Shown here: piece after piece, positions 26,556-35,954 of the stretch
Layout of the letters: each line of letters begins with the position of its first letter
Numbering within the stretch: position 1 is the first letter of the stretch
DNA from: Bacteroides sp.
GTDB taxonomy: Bacteria; Bacteroidota; Bacteroidia; Bacteroidales; SM23-62
Direction of reading: 5' to 3'
Assembly: GCA_011053095.1 (NCBI GenBank)
Contig: DRHS01000196.1
Coordinates: forward strand, 1 to 58,860
Length of the DNA stretch: 58,860 nt
The notes under the pieces: generated by a model
Database searches by the model: none
What the model saw: only the letters and a program-made list of their open reading frames with translations
Told to the model about the DNA's origin: nothing
Made by a program: the position numbers and the translations under genes

Positions 26556-26664
26556 CAATATTTAATAGTTTAAGGTATTATTAGTCCGTCGCTGCCACCT
26601 GTGCAAATAGCACAGCTGGATAGGCTCCTAAACTAATAATACCTATCACAACTAATAAATATTG
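26556..26664. repeat. Structured nested-palindrome repeat, copy A
   Basis: Conserved core at 26587-26629 (begins CGTCGCTG, ends AGGCTCCT) contains the hairpin CTGTGC-AAATA-GCACAG. The core is enclosed by an inner perfect 13-bp inverted repeat (26573-26585 with 26632-26644) and an outer 15-bp inverted repeat with one mismatch (26556-26570 with 26650-26664). It lies between convergent genes. A second copy is at 57698-57810 with a similar core but unrelated arms. The remaining bases to 26730 show no gene. Confidence 0.7.
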
Positions 26665-26730
26665 CTTAACTGTATTCCTACCAGGTCAAAAGCTATTTCC
26701 CCATCTGCCTGGCCAGGGAACTTCCAAATA

Positions 26731-27717
26731 CTAGTTAAATACCAGCAGCACACCATAACCTGCCAGCAGCAATCCGAAAATAATTTCGGCGGCGAGGCGG
26801 AATCTCATGTTGAAGAAATAGTAAGAAAGGACGTAAGAGACCGGTATTGCTAAGAAGTATATCATTTCTATTGCCCGGCTGTAAATTACAAGGAATGGGA
26901 TGAGCACAAAAGCGAAAATCCAGAAATTCAGCTGGTAAAACTTCCGTATATAAATTTTAAGTTTCTGGTATTTACTGAGCATTTTCCGGCTGGCCAGGAG
27001 AATAACCAGAAGCAGGTAGGCGTAAAAGGCCAGGTAATAGTTGTTCAGAAATCCAGTAGCCCGGTCATGAACGAAATTATAACGGATCATTTCCCAGTTA
27101 TGCGCGAGATCCTGTCCACTCAGATAATACCAGGCGAACAGTATTACATAAGGAGTAATGAATCCAAGTATTGTAAAGGTCCACTCCCTCCAGCGAACTG
27201 TCCTGAAAAGGGATAACCCGGTCCAGACTATCAGCATTAGAAATGCTGATCTGGCATAGAAAAGACTTGCAATTGCGATCAGGAATGATGCCATGAAAAA
27301 CTCAAGTGCGAGTCCCTCTTTCTTATAAGTATCAAACATGATATCAATTGCAAAAACCAGGAATACACATGCAAATACAACGGGATTAAGCTGTTGCAGA
27401 GGCAGGTAACTGCTCACTATGAATAGATAAATAATGGCTGGCAGGTAGGTGCGGTGTGAAAGAAGAATATATTTGGTATTCATCCTGGATAGCCATAGGC
27501 TGGTAAATATGAGCAGGGCCAGGGTAATTATCTTCCCAAGGATTAACTGATTCCCAAGCAGGGTTGAGATCAATAGGTAAAAAGGCATGGGGTTTGGTTC
27601 GAAGGCCATTTCCACAGGCTGTGGAAGAATGAAATACTTCAACCATAGAAGTCCCGCGAAAACCGGGATAAAAAAAAGTAGTGCAGGATGCCCGCTCTTG
27701 AAAAGTTTAAGAAACAT
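26731..27717 (-). CDS. DUF6427 family polytopic membrane protein
   Basis: 328 residues, starting MFLKLFKSGHPALLFFIPVFAGLLW, the typical opening of DUF6427 proteins found only in Bacteroidetes. About nine to ten hydrophobic helices span the whole length, with short loops. Function is unknown. It starts 22 bases after purD on the same strand and is probably co-transcribed with it. No catalytic motif is seen. The C terminus (AAEIIFGLLLAGYGVLLVFN) lies in the membrane. The family assignment is by overall look rather than by a hallmark motif. Confidence 0.75.
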   Translation of the reverse strand: MFLKLFKSGHPALLFFIPVFAGLLWLKYFILPQPVEMAFEPNPMPFYLLISTLLGNQLILGKIITLALLIFTSLWLSRMNTKYILLSHRTYLPAIIYLFIVSSYLPLQQLNPVVFACVFLVFAIDIMFDTYKKEGLALEFFMASFLIAIASLFYARSAFLMLIVWTGLSLFRTVRWREWTFTILGFITPYVILFAWYYLSGQDLAHNWEMIRYNFVHDRATGFLNNYYLAFYAYLLLVILLASRKMLSKYQKLKIYIRKFYQLNFWIFAFVLIPFLVIYSRAIEMIYFLAIPVSYVLSYYFFNMRFRLAAEIIFGLLLAGYGVLLVFN

Positions 27718-27739
27718 TCTTTTGGCCTATTTTCGAATT

Positions 27740-29008
27740 CTAAAGATCAAATCCTATATCTCTACGACAAGATTTTCCTTCAAATTTAATCTGGTCAGCT
27801 GTATTATATGACCTTGCAAGGGCCTGCACCATATCCTCTCCATAAGAGGTAATTGAGAGCACCCTGCCTCCGTTAGTCATGATTTTTCCTCCTTCAGATT
27901 TTGTACCGGCATGGAAAACCACTGACTTGGAGTCTTTTTCAAGTCCCGTTATCTCCTTTCCCTTTTCGTATGATCCGGGGTACCCTCCAGAGACGAGCAT
28001 TACCGTACAAACGGTCCGGGAATCAATCTCAATACTTTTTTTGTGGAGTTTCTTTTGTCCAACGGCCACAAACAGGTCAAGCAAATCGGTTTTTATTCGC
28101 GGCAAGACGACTTCCCCTTCCGGGTCTCCCATCCGAACATTATATTCAACCACATAGGGGTTCCCCAGAACATTCATAATCCCGATATAAAGAAATCCCT
28201 TGTAATCGATATTATCCTTATTCAGTCCCGCAACGGATGGCTTGACAATCTTCTCCTCAACCTTTTTTAGGAACACTCTATCAGCGAAAGGTACAGGCGA
28301 AACGCAACCCATCCCTCCGGTGTTCAGTCCCGTATCACCCTCTCCAATCCTTTTATAGTCCTTCGCTTCCGGGAAGATCAGGTAAGATTTCCCATCGGTA
28401 AGTACGAAAACAGAAACCTCAATTCCGGGGAGGAATTCCTCTATCACCACATTCGAGCTTGCTTCCCCGAATTTGCCTTCCAGCATTGTTTTTAGCTCCT
28501 GTGCTGCTTCCTGCAGATCTTCAAGTATCAGAACCCCTTTCCCGGCTGCAAGTCCATCTGCCTTCAGCACATAGGGTGGTTCGAGTGAATTCAGGTACTC
28601 TACACCTTCCTGGTAAGTGTCGAGGGTAACATTCAGATAGCGTGCTGTTGGGATTTCGTGCCGGACCATGAATTCATTGGCGAACTTCTTGCTTCCTTCA
28701 AGGGCGGCTCCCAGCTTTGATGGACCGATCAGCGGAATTTTCTTCAGTTTCTTGTTACCGGCGAAATAATCATAGATCCCTGCTACGAGGGGAACTTCGG
28801 GTCCGACGACAACCATCTCAATTCCTGTTTCCAGCACAAATGCTTCAATGGCCGGAAAATCGGTTGGGGAAAGGTCAACATTTGTTCCAAGTTGGCCCGT
28901 CCCGGCATTCCCGGGAGCAATGAATAATTCTGTCAGCAGTGGACTTTGAGAGATCTTCCAGGCAAATGCATGCTCCCTCCCACCGGAGCCTAGAATCAGG
29001 ACTTTCAT
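27740..29008 (-). CDS. purD: Phosphoribosylamine-glycine ligase
   Basis: 422 residues from the ATG at 29008 (MKVLILGSGGREHAFAWKI); a longer frame adds 23 residues not found in the family. This is the ATP-grasp enzyme that joins glycine to phosphoribosylamine in purine synthesis. Family text includes LFIAPGNAGTGQLG, VVGPEVPLVAGI, the ATP-grasp core YVLKADGLAAGKGVLIL, TGLNTGGMGCVSPVPF and VEYNVRMGDPEGEVVLPRI, all intact. It is the second purine gene of the window after purQ, but the two are 15 kb apart and not in one operon. DUF6427 follows in the same transcript. Confidence 0.97.
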   Translation of the reverse strand: MKVLILGSGGREHAFAWKISQSPLLTELFIAPGNAGTGQLGTNVDLSPTDFPAIEAFVLETGIEMVVVGPEVPLVAGIYDYFAGNKKLKKIPLIGPSKLGAALEGSKKFANEFMVRHEIPTARYLNVTLDTYQEGVEYLNSLEPPYVLKADGLAAGKGVLILEDLQEAAQELKTMLEGKFGEASSNVVIEEFLPGIEVSVFVLTDGKSYLIFPEAKDYKRIGEGDTGLNTGGMGCVSPVPFADRVFLKKVEEKIVKPSVAGLNKDNIDYKGFLYIGIMNVLGNPYVVEYNVRMGDPEGEVVLPRIKTDLLDLFVAVGQKKLHKKSIEIDSRTVCTVMLVSGGYPGSYEKGKEITGLEKDSKSVVFHAGTKSEGGKIMTNGGRVLSITSYGEDMVQALARSYNTADQIKFEGKSCRRDIGFDL

Positions 29009-29076
29009 ACGATTTGATTTAAGTCCTGTAAAACTAATCAAAAATGATGAATCCCGAGAATCCGCAAGCAGGTACA

Positions 29077-29110
29077 AAAAAGCCCCCGGTTTTGGTCGGA
29101 GGCTTTCTTG
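29077..29110 (-). terminator. Terminator of the SprB-repeat adhesin gene
   Basis: On the minus strand AAGCCTCCG, an eight-base loop, then CGGGGGCTTTTTTG: a nine-pair stem with one G-U pair and a T-run. It lies about 20 bases after the stop of the large surface-protein gene. Confidence 0.8.
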
Positions 29111-29129
29111 AAATATGTTGCGAATATTG

Positions 29130-32100
29130 TTATTCTATCATAAGTTTCGCATTGACTGGTAACCCGTTTACACGCATAAAGTAGGTCCCCTTAGCCTGCT
29201 GACCAAGATCGATTGTCCTGATAAACATTGCTTGTCCATCGTACTTATGAAGCTGCTTGTAGACAAGCTGACCCGTAATGTTCACGATCTCAAGCATCAG
29301 GTCTTCACCGTCCCTGTTTTCCATCTCAATAGTGAACTTGCCTGTTGATGGGTTGGGGTAGAGTACTGCCAATCTTAAAACACCGGTAGATTGAATTCCT
29401 ACAGCGTTGTCATTAACGATCGTATCGTAACTGGCTTCACACTCATTGGCATCAATAACGTACGCAGTATAGCCTCCAGGGGCAAGATTACTAAATAAAT
29501 TGCCAGGTTGTATAGTACCTGGATCAAGCCTGTACATGTAGGTCGGGGTACCCCCATTAACAACTTCAACCGTTAATGAACCATCATTATCGTTCTTATT
29601 ATTGGCAGCCACAGTACTGACACTAACAATTGCTAATGCTTCAGCTGGTTGTGTCAGGGTAACCGTGGAATCTATTCCTCCGCCAAGTGGGCATCCATTT
29701 CCATCTACTGCGACAATACGGTGATCACCTGCTTTCAGATCATTGAAAACAGAATCGGACTGGAAGTCACCCGGATATAGACTGAACTGATAACCTCCGA
29801 CTCCTCCTGACAGAGATACAACTATGGAACCACTGGAATCTCCATGGCATGCCACATCATTAAGTATAATTTCCGTTAGTGACACAACAAAGGGCTCTCC
29901 CATATTATAGATGCTGTCAGCCTTGCAACCATTGTCATCTGTAACGATCACCTTGTAGGCATTGGCTGATAGGTCTAACGCTGTTTGGGTAGTCTGGGCC
30001 CCGGGATCATCCCAAAGGTAAGTATAGCTCCCTGTGCCTCCCGTGGGATTCGCGGTCAGCTGGCCAGTAATCCCTCCATAACAATCAACTGGGGCGGTAA
30101 CTGTAATTCCTGTTATTAATTCCACTGCTGATGGAACAACAACATCATCAGGATGAACATAAACACATCCAAGACTGTCTGTAATAGTTACATTATAAGT
30201 CCTTGCTGCAACACCGGTAATATCCTGAGTTGTTTTTCCGCCAGGAATCCATAAATATGAATATTTACCCCAACCTCCGTTTACGGAAATGTAGGCGGCA
30301 CCATCTGTACTTCCAAAACAACTGGTAGCCTTTGTACTATCCTCCCATGCTATAATAGTCTGGGATGGCTGCTCAATTGTTGCTGAAGCTTCATCCCAAA
30401 CATCATTATCATCTGTAACCCTGACAAAATAGGTTCCGGCCGGTAGACCGCAAATCTTTATTGTGTTCCCCCCTATCGGAACCCCAGGTGTAGTTCGCCA
30501 TTCATAGGTATAAGGTCCCACACCTCCAACATGAGATACTTCCAGGCAGCCATCTGAACCGCCGAAGCATGTAACCGGAGTTACGTCTTGAGGAGAGATA
30601 GTTGCGACCACAGTATTTAGCGAACCAAGTAGAAATTTTGAATCAAAGGTACAGGAGTTATCATCGGTAACTGTCAGATCGTACTCCCCGGTAAAATCCA
30701 GCATCTCTATTGTGTCTTCAGTTGAGATAAAACCAGATCCGGTTGGCCCTGTCCATGCAAAACCGTATTCAGGATCGCTAACAGCTGTAGTACCACCGTA
30801 AGTATTCAGGTATATGGCTCCATCATTCCCTGATGTGGTAACCAAATCCATCGTGGTACCACCATGACCTACCATGGTTGGTTCCAGAACCGTAAAAGTA
30901 TCAACTTCAACACATAAATTTGCATCTGTGACAGTTACTATGTGATCTTCTGCAAGCACATCGATTAAGTCCTGGGTTGTTTGCCCTCCGAGATCATCCC
31001 AGCTGTATATATAGGGCTCGACTCCACCGGTATCAGATATATACACTGCGCCGTCAGACGTATTTCCACTCGTTGCTGATAAATTACAGCTGGTCCAGGT
31101 AATGGAATCCTCAATGGTTCCGTATTTAGTAGGTTCTGAAAGTGGAATTGTTACACTGTCCTTCCTGCCTTCAAAATCTGTAGCAACTATTTTGTAGGGT
31201 CCGGCAGCCAGAGCTGAAGCAGTATTTGAGCTTGAAACATTTGGGGTCCACTCATACGTTATTGGTTCTGTTCCAAATTGGTTACCAACCTCAATTGCTC
31301 CGGTATTATCACCATTACAGAGAATGTTTGTCTTGTCGACTTCAAATACAGAAAATTGAAATCCATATTTAACCAGGAAACCATCCTTAACTCCCTTTGT
31401 TGCATTATCTAATTTATGTGGCCCTGCCTTAAGAGAATCACCATCGAATGTGCCAATCACAAGCGTAGAATCCCCTGAGATATCAAAAGATACATTAAGT
31501 CCGGATTCAATACCATCTCCAGTAATGGAGTCATTTATTATCAGATTACCATCAAGATCAAATACAGCAAATCCAGAAGAGACATTTCCACCATTATCAA
31601 CGTTACCAGCATAAAGAATCCGTTCTCCCCGAATCGATACACCATAGGCGTTGTCATCTCCTGGTCCTCCTAAACGGCTGAGCCATTGCAGGTTGCCATC
31701 ACGATTGTATTTTGCAAATAGATAATCATGTCCCCCAAGTGTCGCTCTTGGTGCAGAACTATACATGATAGGGTCTTCATAAATTGAGTCAAGAACAATT
31801 GAAATAGATTGGGCCTTGCCGCTAAAATATACATTCCCATAAGCATCCGTGCCCGCTGAATTAATATGATCAAAATCTGTAACGCTACCTCCCATTCTTC
31901 CCCAGTCTAGTGTAAGATCATCTTTGACTTTCATAACAACTATATCACTTCTTAATACATCTGCAGAGGATACTATTAATGAACTGGAAGCCTCCGATAA
32001 ATCACCTAAAAGGTCACCCGTGAGATAATAACAGTTAACGATGCCTCCAATGATTCCGGTATTAACATGTTTTAGGATTGTCCCCGTAACTGTGCTGTTA

Positions 32101-32780
32101 TAAGTAACCATATCCACGAATGTCAGGCTAGGATCAAATCTGGCAAGCATTAAGTCTTTCAGGGTTGCACTAACAGGGACAAGTGTTTGTTCTCCACTAT
32201 CATCATATTTAAGTTCGTTCTTAAAAGATCCCACTACAACAACATAATCCTTAGTAAAATCATAGGTAACTCCATCGAGGCGTTCAACATTCGCTCCCCA
32301 AAAAACACTATCCGCTGCAAGCAGGGATCCACTTAAATCATACTTTGCAATAAATGCGTCGAACTTGGGACTGGAAGATTCTGTATTAAAGAATGATGTT
32401 GATTCTCCCTGAAATTGCAGGGGATTACTTTTATGAGAACCAACAACATATATATTATTGCTTGGATCAATTGCAATTCCACCAACTATATCCTTTCCAT
32501 CACCACCAATCTGCTTTGCCCATAGTGCGGTACCATTCGAATTAAATTTGCAAATGAAAATATCATCACTTCCACTGTTTGGTAATGGTGTTAAACCACC
32601 AATAGTTAAAGCATCTGTGTATGTTCCGACAATATATATGTCACCAGTACCATCAATTTTTATGTCAACAGGTTTTACAGTTCCGGTGCTTGCGAACTGT
32701 TCAGCAAATACCCAGTCTTGGGCATTAATTGTGTAGCTGAATGAAAAAACAATTGCTAATAACAAGTAAAATTTTTTCAT
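29130..32780 (-). CDS. T9SS-exported SBBP/SprB-repeat surface protein
   Basis: 1216 residues. Signal peptide (MKKFYLLLAIVFSFSYTINAQ). Residues about 22-470 carry SBBP-like beta-propeller repeats (GDIYIVGTY, NNIYVVGSHKS, GNVYFSGKA, SDDIFICKFN). Residues about 470-1120 hold some eight SprB-type repeats with CxGxxxGxI and GGxxPYxYxW motifs (CFGGSDGCLEV, CFGSTDGAAYI, CYGGITGQLTA, CHGDSSGSIVV). The last 80 residues are a type A type IX secretion sorting domain (VLYPNPSTGKFTIEM to the end). It should be secreted through T9SS and attached to the cell surface. SprB in Flavobacterium is the gliding adhesin. Adhesion to surfaces or polymers is the likely role here, though motility is not shown. Confidence 0.9.
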   Translation of the reverse strand: MKKFYLLLAIVFSFSYTINAQDWVFAEQFASTGTVKPVDIKIDGTGDIYIVGTYTDALTIGGLTPLPNSGSDDIFICKFNSNGTALWAKQIGGDGKDIVGGIAIDPSNNIYVVGSHKSNPLQFQGESTSFFNTESSSPKFDAFIAKYDLSGSLLAADSVFWGANVERLDGVTYDFTKDYVVVVGSFKNELKYDDSGEQTLVPVSATLKDLMLARFDPSLTFVDMVTYNSTVTGTILKHVNTGIIGGIVNCYYLTGDLLGDLSEASSSLIVSSADVLRSDIVVMKVKDDLTLDWGRMGGSVTDFDHINSAGTDAYGNVYFSGKAQSISIVLDSIYEDPIMYSSAPRATLGGHDYLFAKYNRDGNLQWLSRLGGPGDDNAYGVSIRGERILYAGNVDNGGNVSSGFAVFDLDGNLIINDSITGDGIESGLNVSFDISGDSTLVIGTFDGDSLKAGPHKLDNATKGVKDGFLVKYGFQFSVFEVDKTNILCNGDNTGAIEVGNQFGTEPITYEWTPNVSSSNTASALAAGPYKIVATDFEGRKDSVTIPLSEPTKYGTIEDSITWTSCNLSATSGNTSDGAVYISDTGGVEPYIYSWDDLGGQTTQDLIDVLAEDHIVTVTDANLCVEVDTFTVLEPTMVGHGGTTMDLVTTSGNDGAIYLNTYGGTTAVSDPEYGFAWTGPTGSGFISTEDTIEMLDFTGEYDLTVTDDNSCTFDSKFLLGSLNTVVATISPQDVTPVTCFGGSDGCLEVSHVGGVGPYTYEWRTTPGVPIGGNTIKICGLPAGTYFVRVTDDNDVWDEASATIEQPSQTIIAWEDSTKATSCFGSTDGAAYISVNGGWGKYSYLWIPGGKTTQDITGVAARTYNVTITDSLGCVYVHPDDVVVPSAVELITGITVTAPVDCYGGITGQLTANPTGGTGSYTYLWDDPGAQTTQTALDLSANAYKVIVTDDNGCKADSIYNMGEPFVVSLTEIILNDVACHGDSSGSIVVSLSGGVGGYQFSLYPGDFQSDSVFNDLKAGDHRIVAVDGNGCPLGGGIDSTVTLTQPAEALAIVSVSTVAANNKNDNDGSLTVEVVNGGTPTYMYRLDPGTIQPGNLFSNLAPGGYTAYVIDANECEASYDTIVNDNAVGIQSTGVLRLAVLYPNPSTGKFTIEMENRDGEDLMLEIVNITGQLVYKQLHKYDGQAMFIRTIDLGQQAKGTYFMRVNGLPVNAKLMIE

Positions 32781-32909
32781 TTTTATAAAGTTTTTGAGTA
32801 TTTACTGAGATATATTTTTTCAATCAATGCAATCAAAAAACAGACAATTTAGTCTCAAAATTGTTATGCCTAAGAATCAGTACATTGAAAGGATATTACT
32901 CCATTTAAT

Positions 32910-32917
32910 CAAAGTTA
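32910..32917 (-). promoter_or_regulatory. -7 box upstream of the surface adhesin gene
   Basis: Minus-strand TAACTTTG is an exact TAnnTTTG match. It would give a 5' untranslated leader of about 120 bases before the start codon at 32780. The 237-base gap to the divergent glycan genes holds no other gene. Confidence 0.45.
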
Positions 32918-32972
32918 AGAAAAATAATTAACTTCAGTTATTTAGACTTGATAAGCACTCGAATGGTTGCAG

Positions 32973-32987
32973 TGAACTGCTAGTTCA
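32973..32987. repeat. Short inverted repeat, possible operator of the glycan genes
   Basis: TGAACT-GCT-AGTTCA, perfect 6-bp arms with a 3-base spacer, lies 31 bases before the ATG at 33018. It is the only symmetrical site in the gap. No T-run follows, so it is not a terminator. The regulator role is a guess. Confidence 0.25.
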
Positions 32988-33017
32988 TATTGATGTACAT
33001 AATTGAAGGATTCATAT

Positions 33018-34025
33018 ATGACACACTTGAACAGGTATAAAACCCTTATAATCTCTATCTGGATCGGGAATTGGCCACAATATTTTACTCTTTTTGTTAG
33101 AAGTATAAGCTATAATGTAGATTTCAATTGGCTGGTTGTTTCAGATCAGCAAAAATGTCCATATATGGCTGATAACATGCTCTTTAAGTCTATCACTTCA
33201 GAGGATCTTTCAAAATTAATTACTGAAAAACTGGGTTTCACAGTCAATATCTCAAATCCATTGAAACTTTGCGATCTTAAACCTGCCTTTGGGCACATAT
33301 TTAGTGATCATCTAGAAAACTATGATTATTGGGGATATTGTGATTTAGATCTGGTTACAGGAAATCTGAAAAAGTATGTTCATCCCTTGTATGAAGCCGG
33401 AGTGGATGTCATCTCTTTTTATAAAAGTTTCCTTTCAGGTCCGCTCTGCCTGTTTAAAAAGTCCACCCATACCCTTGAGCTATATAAAAAAGTTCAAGGA
33501 TACAGGGCAATTCTAATGGATCCTGCTTATATGGCAATGGATGAAAACAATAAATCGGAGGAGGCAGAGATTGCCAGATTCTCCAACTTAAAAGCCAGGG
33601 TTCAATACCTAAAGTATATTTTCAGTAATAGAAACCTCAGAAGATCAGGATTCCAGGAGATTAGATATAGGTATCAATGGTTTATTAAGCGGAAATCCGC
33701 TGATCTTCACCCACCATACGATATGACCGATGTAGTCTTTCAGGAAAAAACGAAAGACGGCCTTTCAACTTATTTCAATGACTTAATGTATTCTGACCGG
33801 GCTTATCAAAGGATAAATCATAAGTATTGGACGATCAAATGGGAAAATGGAAAATTGTATGAATTACGCGATAACAGGGAAATACCAGTATTTCATTTTG
33901 TTGAGTTAAAAAGTAAGCTTAATATGACCAGAATTGTGGATATTGACTTAAAAGCAGGCTTTTCATTAGATAAAGAAGGATTACATTTTGGAGATAAATA
34001 TCATCAAGATCATTCCGATATTTGA
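33018..34025 (+). CDS. DUF6625 family putative glycosyltransferase, copy 1
   Basis: 335 residues from ATG 33018 (MTHLNRYKTLIISIWIGNWP); a TTG five codons earlier is possible but less likely. The family signature is present: SIWIGNWPQYFTLFVRSIS, PLKLCDLKPAFGHIFSDHL and YWGYCDLDLVTGNL. The latter holds the DxD motif of GT-A glycosyltransferases (DLDL), which binds the metal and sugar nucleotide. The first copy is the most divergent of three tandem paralogs: it has IWIGNWP where the others have IPYFGKWP or IPYFGSWP. There is no signal or TM helix, so it is cytoplasmic. Probably adds a sugar to a surface glycan; donor and acceptor are unknown. Confidence 0.82.
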   Translation: MTHLNRYKTLIISIWIGNWPQYFTLFVRSISYNVDFNWLVVSDQQKCPYMADNMLFKSITSEDLSKLITEKLGFTVNISNPLKLCDLKPAFGHIFSDHLENYDYWGYCDLDLVTGNLKKYVHPLYEAGVDVISFYKSFLSGPLCLFKKSTHTLELYKKVQGYRAILMDPAYMAMDENNKSEEAEIARFSNLKARVQYLKYIFSNRNLRRSGFQEIRYRYQWFIKRKSADLHPPYDMTDVVFQEKTKDGLSTYFNDLMYSDRAYQRINHKYWTIKWENGKLYELRDNREIPVFHFVELKSKLNMTRIVDIDLKAGFSLDKEGLHFGDKYHQDHSDI

Positions 34026-34084
34026 TCAGTAGAAATTTAACTCCATAAGCAGACAAAGGTTTTTGGAAAGCTCCAATAGATATA

Positions 34085-35047
34085 ATGACAAAAAAGATTG
34101 GAATAATAATACCGTATTTCGGAAAATGGCCACCGTGGATTGACTATTTCTTCCAGAGTTGTATCCATAATCAAACCATTGACTGGTTGTTCCCTACTGA
34201 TTGTGCCAAACCTCCAATTAATGAACAAAATCTCAAATTTATACCCTTCAAATTATCTGATTTCAATAAAAGGATAAGTTCGATCCTCGGTATGTCAACC
34301 GAAGTCAAGTACCCCTACAAAATATGTGATTATAAACCCGCATATGGAGAAATTTTTAGTGATTTATTAACTCCTTATGATTTCTGGGGGTATGGTGACC
34401 TGGATTTGGTATATGGGAACATAAGTGATTTTTTTAAAGATTCTATACTTAATGAATTTGATATTATTTCAAACCATCCGGATTTTATTACAGGTCATTT
34501 CTGCCTTTTAAAAAATACCCCCAGAATAAATGCACTATATAAGTTGGGAGGAGCATACAAATACGCATTTGCAGAACCCCATTATACCGGTTTTGATGAA
34601 CAGATAAAGCGAGTAAAGATAAATCCTGACCCGAAGTACTTATCAAGTGAAAATATCAAAGACCGCAGAAAGCATATCGCAAGGCACCGGGTATTTCAGA
34701 ATGTAAAAAAGCTATTTCATCTGAAATTGAACCGAACTAAAAATAAAAAAGAAGCTGAAATTCTGAAGGATTTCACATCAATAGTTATGCGTAGTGTATC
34801 CAAAAAGGAAATAAAATTGTTTCAATCAAAAACTTTCGAATCGGATTTAATGAACCTCAAGCTGAAAAAGGAAAATTGGAAAATTACATGGAAAAACGGA
34901 CTGCTTAAAAATGATTTAGATAAAAATCTGCTTTATTTCCATTTCATGCTTTCCAAGGACGATGAATCATTTCAAGTCTCAAGGTATATTCAGGGTATTA
35001 AAGAGTTCAGTATTACCCCATCTGGAATAAATGGTGTGACTAAATGA
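34085..35047 (+). CDS. DUF6625 family putative glycosyltransferase, copy 2
   Basis: 320 residues. Begins with the family opening IGIIIPYFGKWPPWIDYFF and carries YKICDYKPAYGEIFSDLL and DFWGYGDLDLVYGNI (DxD at the end of the first domain), followed by SNHPDFITGHFCLLKN and GFDEQI. The C-terminal 120 residues are basic and more variable, perhaps the acceptor side. It lies 59 bases after copy 1 and overlaps copy 3 by four bases (ATGA). All three are AT-rich compared with the flanking housekeeping genes, a sign of lateral acquisition. Function as a glycosyltransferase is from family-level similarity. Confidence 0.84.
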   Translation: MTKKIGIIIPYFGKWPPWIDYFFQSCIHNQTIDWLFPTDCAKPPINEQNLKFIPFKLSDFNKRISSILGMSTEVKYPYKICDYKPAYGEIFSDLLTPYDFWGYGDLDLVYGNISDFFKDSILNEFDIISNHPDFITGHFCLLKNTPRINALYKLGGAYKYAFAEPHYTGFDEQIKRVKINPDPKYLSSENIKDRRKHIARHRVFQNVKKLFHLKLNRTKNKKEAEILKDFTSIVMRSVSKKEIKLFQSKTFESDLMNLKLKKENWKITWKNGLLKNDLDKNLLYFHFMLSKDDESFQVSRYIQGIKEFSITPSGINGVTK

Positions 35048-35952
35048 AAACAGTAATCCTTATACCTTATTTTGGTAGCTGGCCACCATGGATGGATTAT
35101 TTTCTTGAATCTTGTCGATTCAATCCGCATTTTTCATGGATCCTCATCTCTGATGCAGGAGAGCCGAAAAATTGTCCTCCAAATGTACAATATAAAGCTT
35201 GCAGCCTGGACGAATTCAACCAGCTGGCCAGCTCAAAGCTTAAACTGGATATTAATATTAATAATCCTTACAAACTGTGTGATCTGAAGCCAGGGTATGG
35301 ATTTATTTTCAGCGAATTAATCTCAGATTATGATTTTTGGGGGCACTCTGATCTTGACTTAATTTATGGGAACCTTAATCATTTTCTAGGGGAAAATATT
35401 TTATCAAATTACGATATCATTTCTTCCAGAAAGAATTATTTTGCAGGACACTTCGGGCTATTTCGAAATACGGATTTGCACAACCAGCTTTTTAAAAATT
35501 CTTCTGATTATCGCAGGATATTTGGAGATTCGTACAGATATTATGGATTTGATGAAAGAAGTAATTATTATGGGAGAAGAATCCCAATTAATCCTAATAG
35601 AAATCATAAGCAAAATCTTAGTAGCCCATCTGGATTATGGATCAACCGGATTAAAAATAAACTTAAAATCGGTTTACCGGATTTCCCCGCCGACATGTCC
35701 GGAATCATCTCGGAGTTCAGTAAACAATACCCGGATCGAACCTACATGAAAGATATGGTTAAATCAGACCTTTGGTTTCAGAAGAATGGAATGCGGGACT
35801 GGAAAGTTACCTGGGAAAAAGGTAGATTATACAGTGATAATAATGAGTATTTGCATTTTCATTTTTTACAATCGAAACGAAATTCAAATTTCATAATAAA
35901 GCCATTTGAGACTACAGAAAGCTTCTCAATTTCACCTGAAGGCATCGGATGA
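35044..35952 (+). CDS. DUF6625 family putative glycosyltransferase, copy 3
   Basis: 302 residues, with VILIPYFGSWPPWMDYFLE at the N terminus, YKLCDLKPGYGFIFSELI, DFWGHSDLDLIYGNL (DxD) and FAGHFGLFRNTD. It is the shortest and most canonical copy. The ATG overlaps the stop of copy 2, so the two are translationally coupled. It ends 2 bases before the convergent sulfotransferase gene. Three non-identical copies in a row suggest that they add different sugars, or act on different acceptors, in one glycan pathway rather than being recent duplicates. Confidence 0.84.
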   Translation: MKTVILIPYFGSWPPWMDYFLESCRFNPHFSWILISDAGEPKNCPPNVQYKACSLDEFNQLASSKLKLDININNPYKLCDLKPGYGFIFSELISDYDFWGHSDLDLIYGNLNHFLGENILSNYDIISSRKNYFAGHFGLFRNTDLHNQLFKNSSDYRRIFGDSYRYYGFDERSNYYGRRIPINPNRNHKQNLSSPSGLWINRIKNKLKIGLPDFPADMSGIISEFSKQYPDRTYMKDMVKSDLWFQKNGMRDWKVTWEKGRLYSDNNEYLHFHFLQSKRNSNFIIKPFETTESFSISPEGIG

Positions 35953-35954
35953 AA

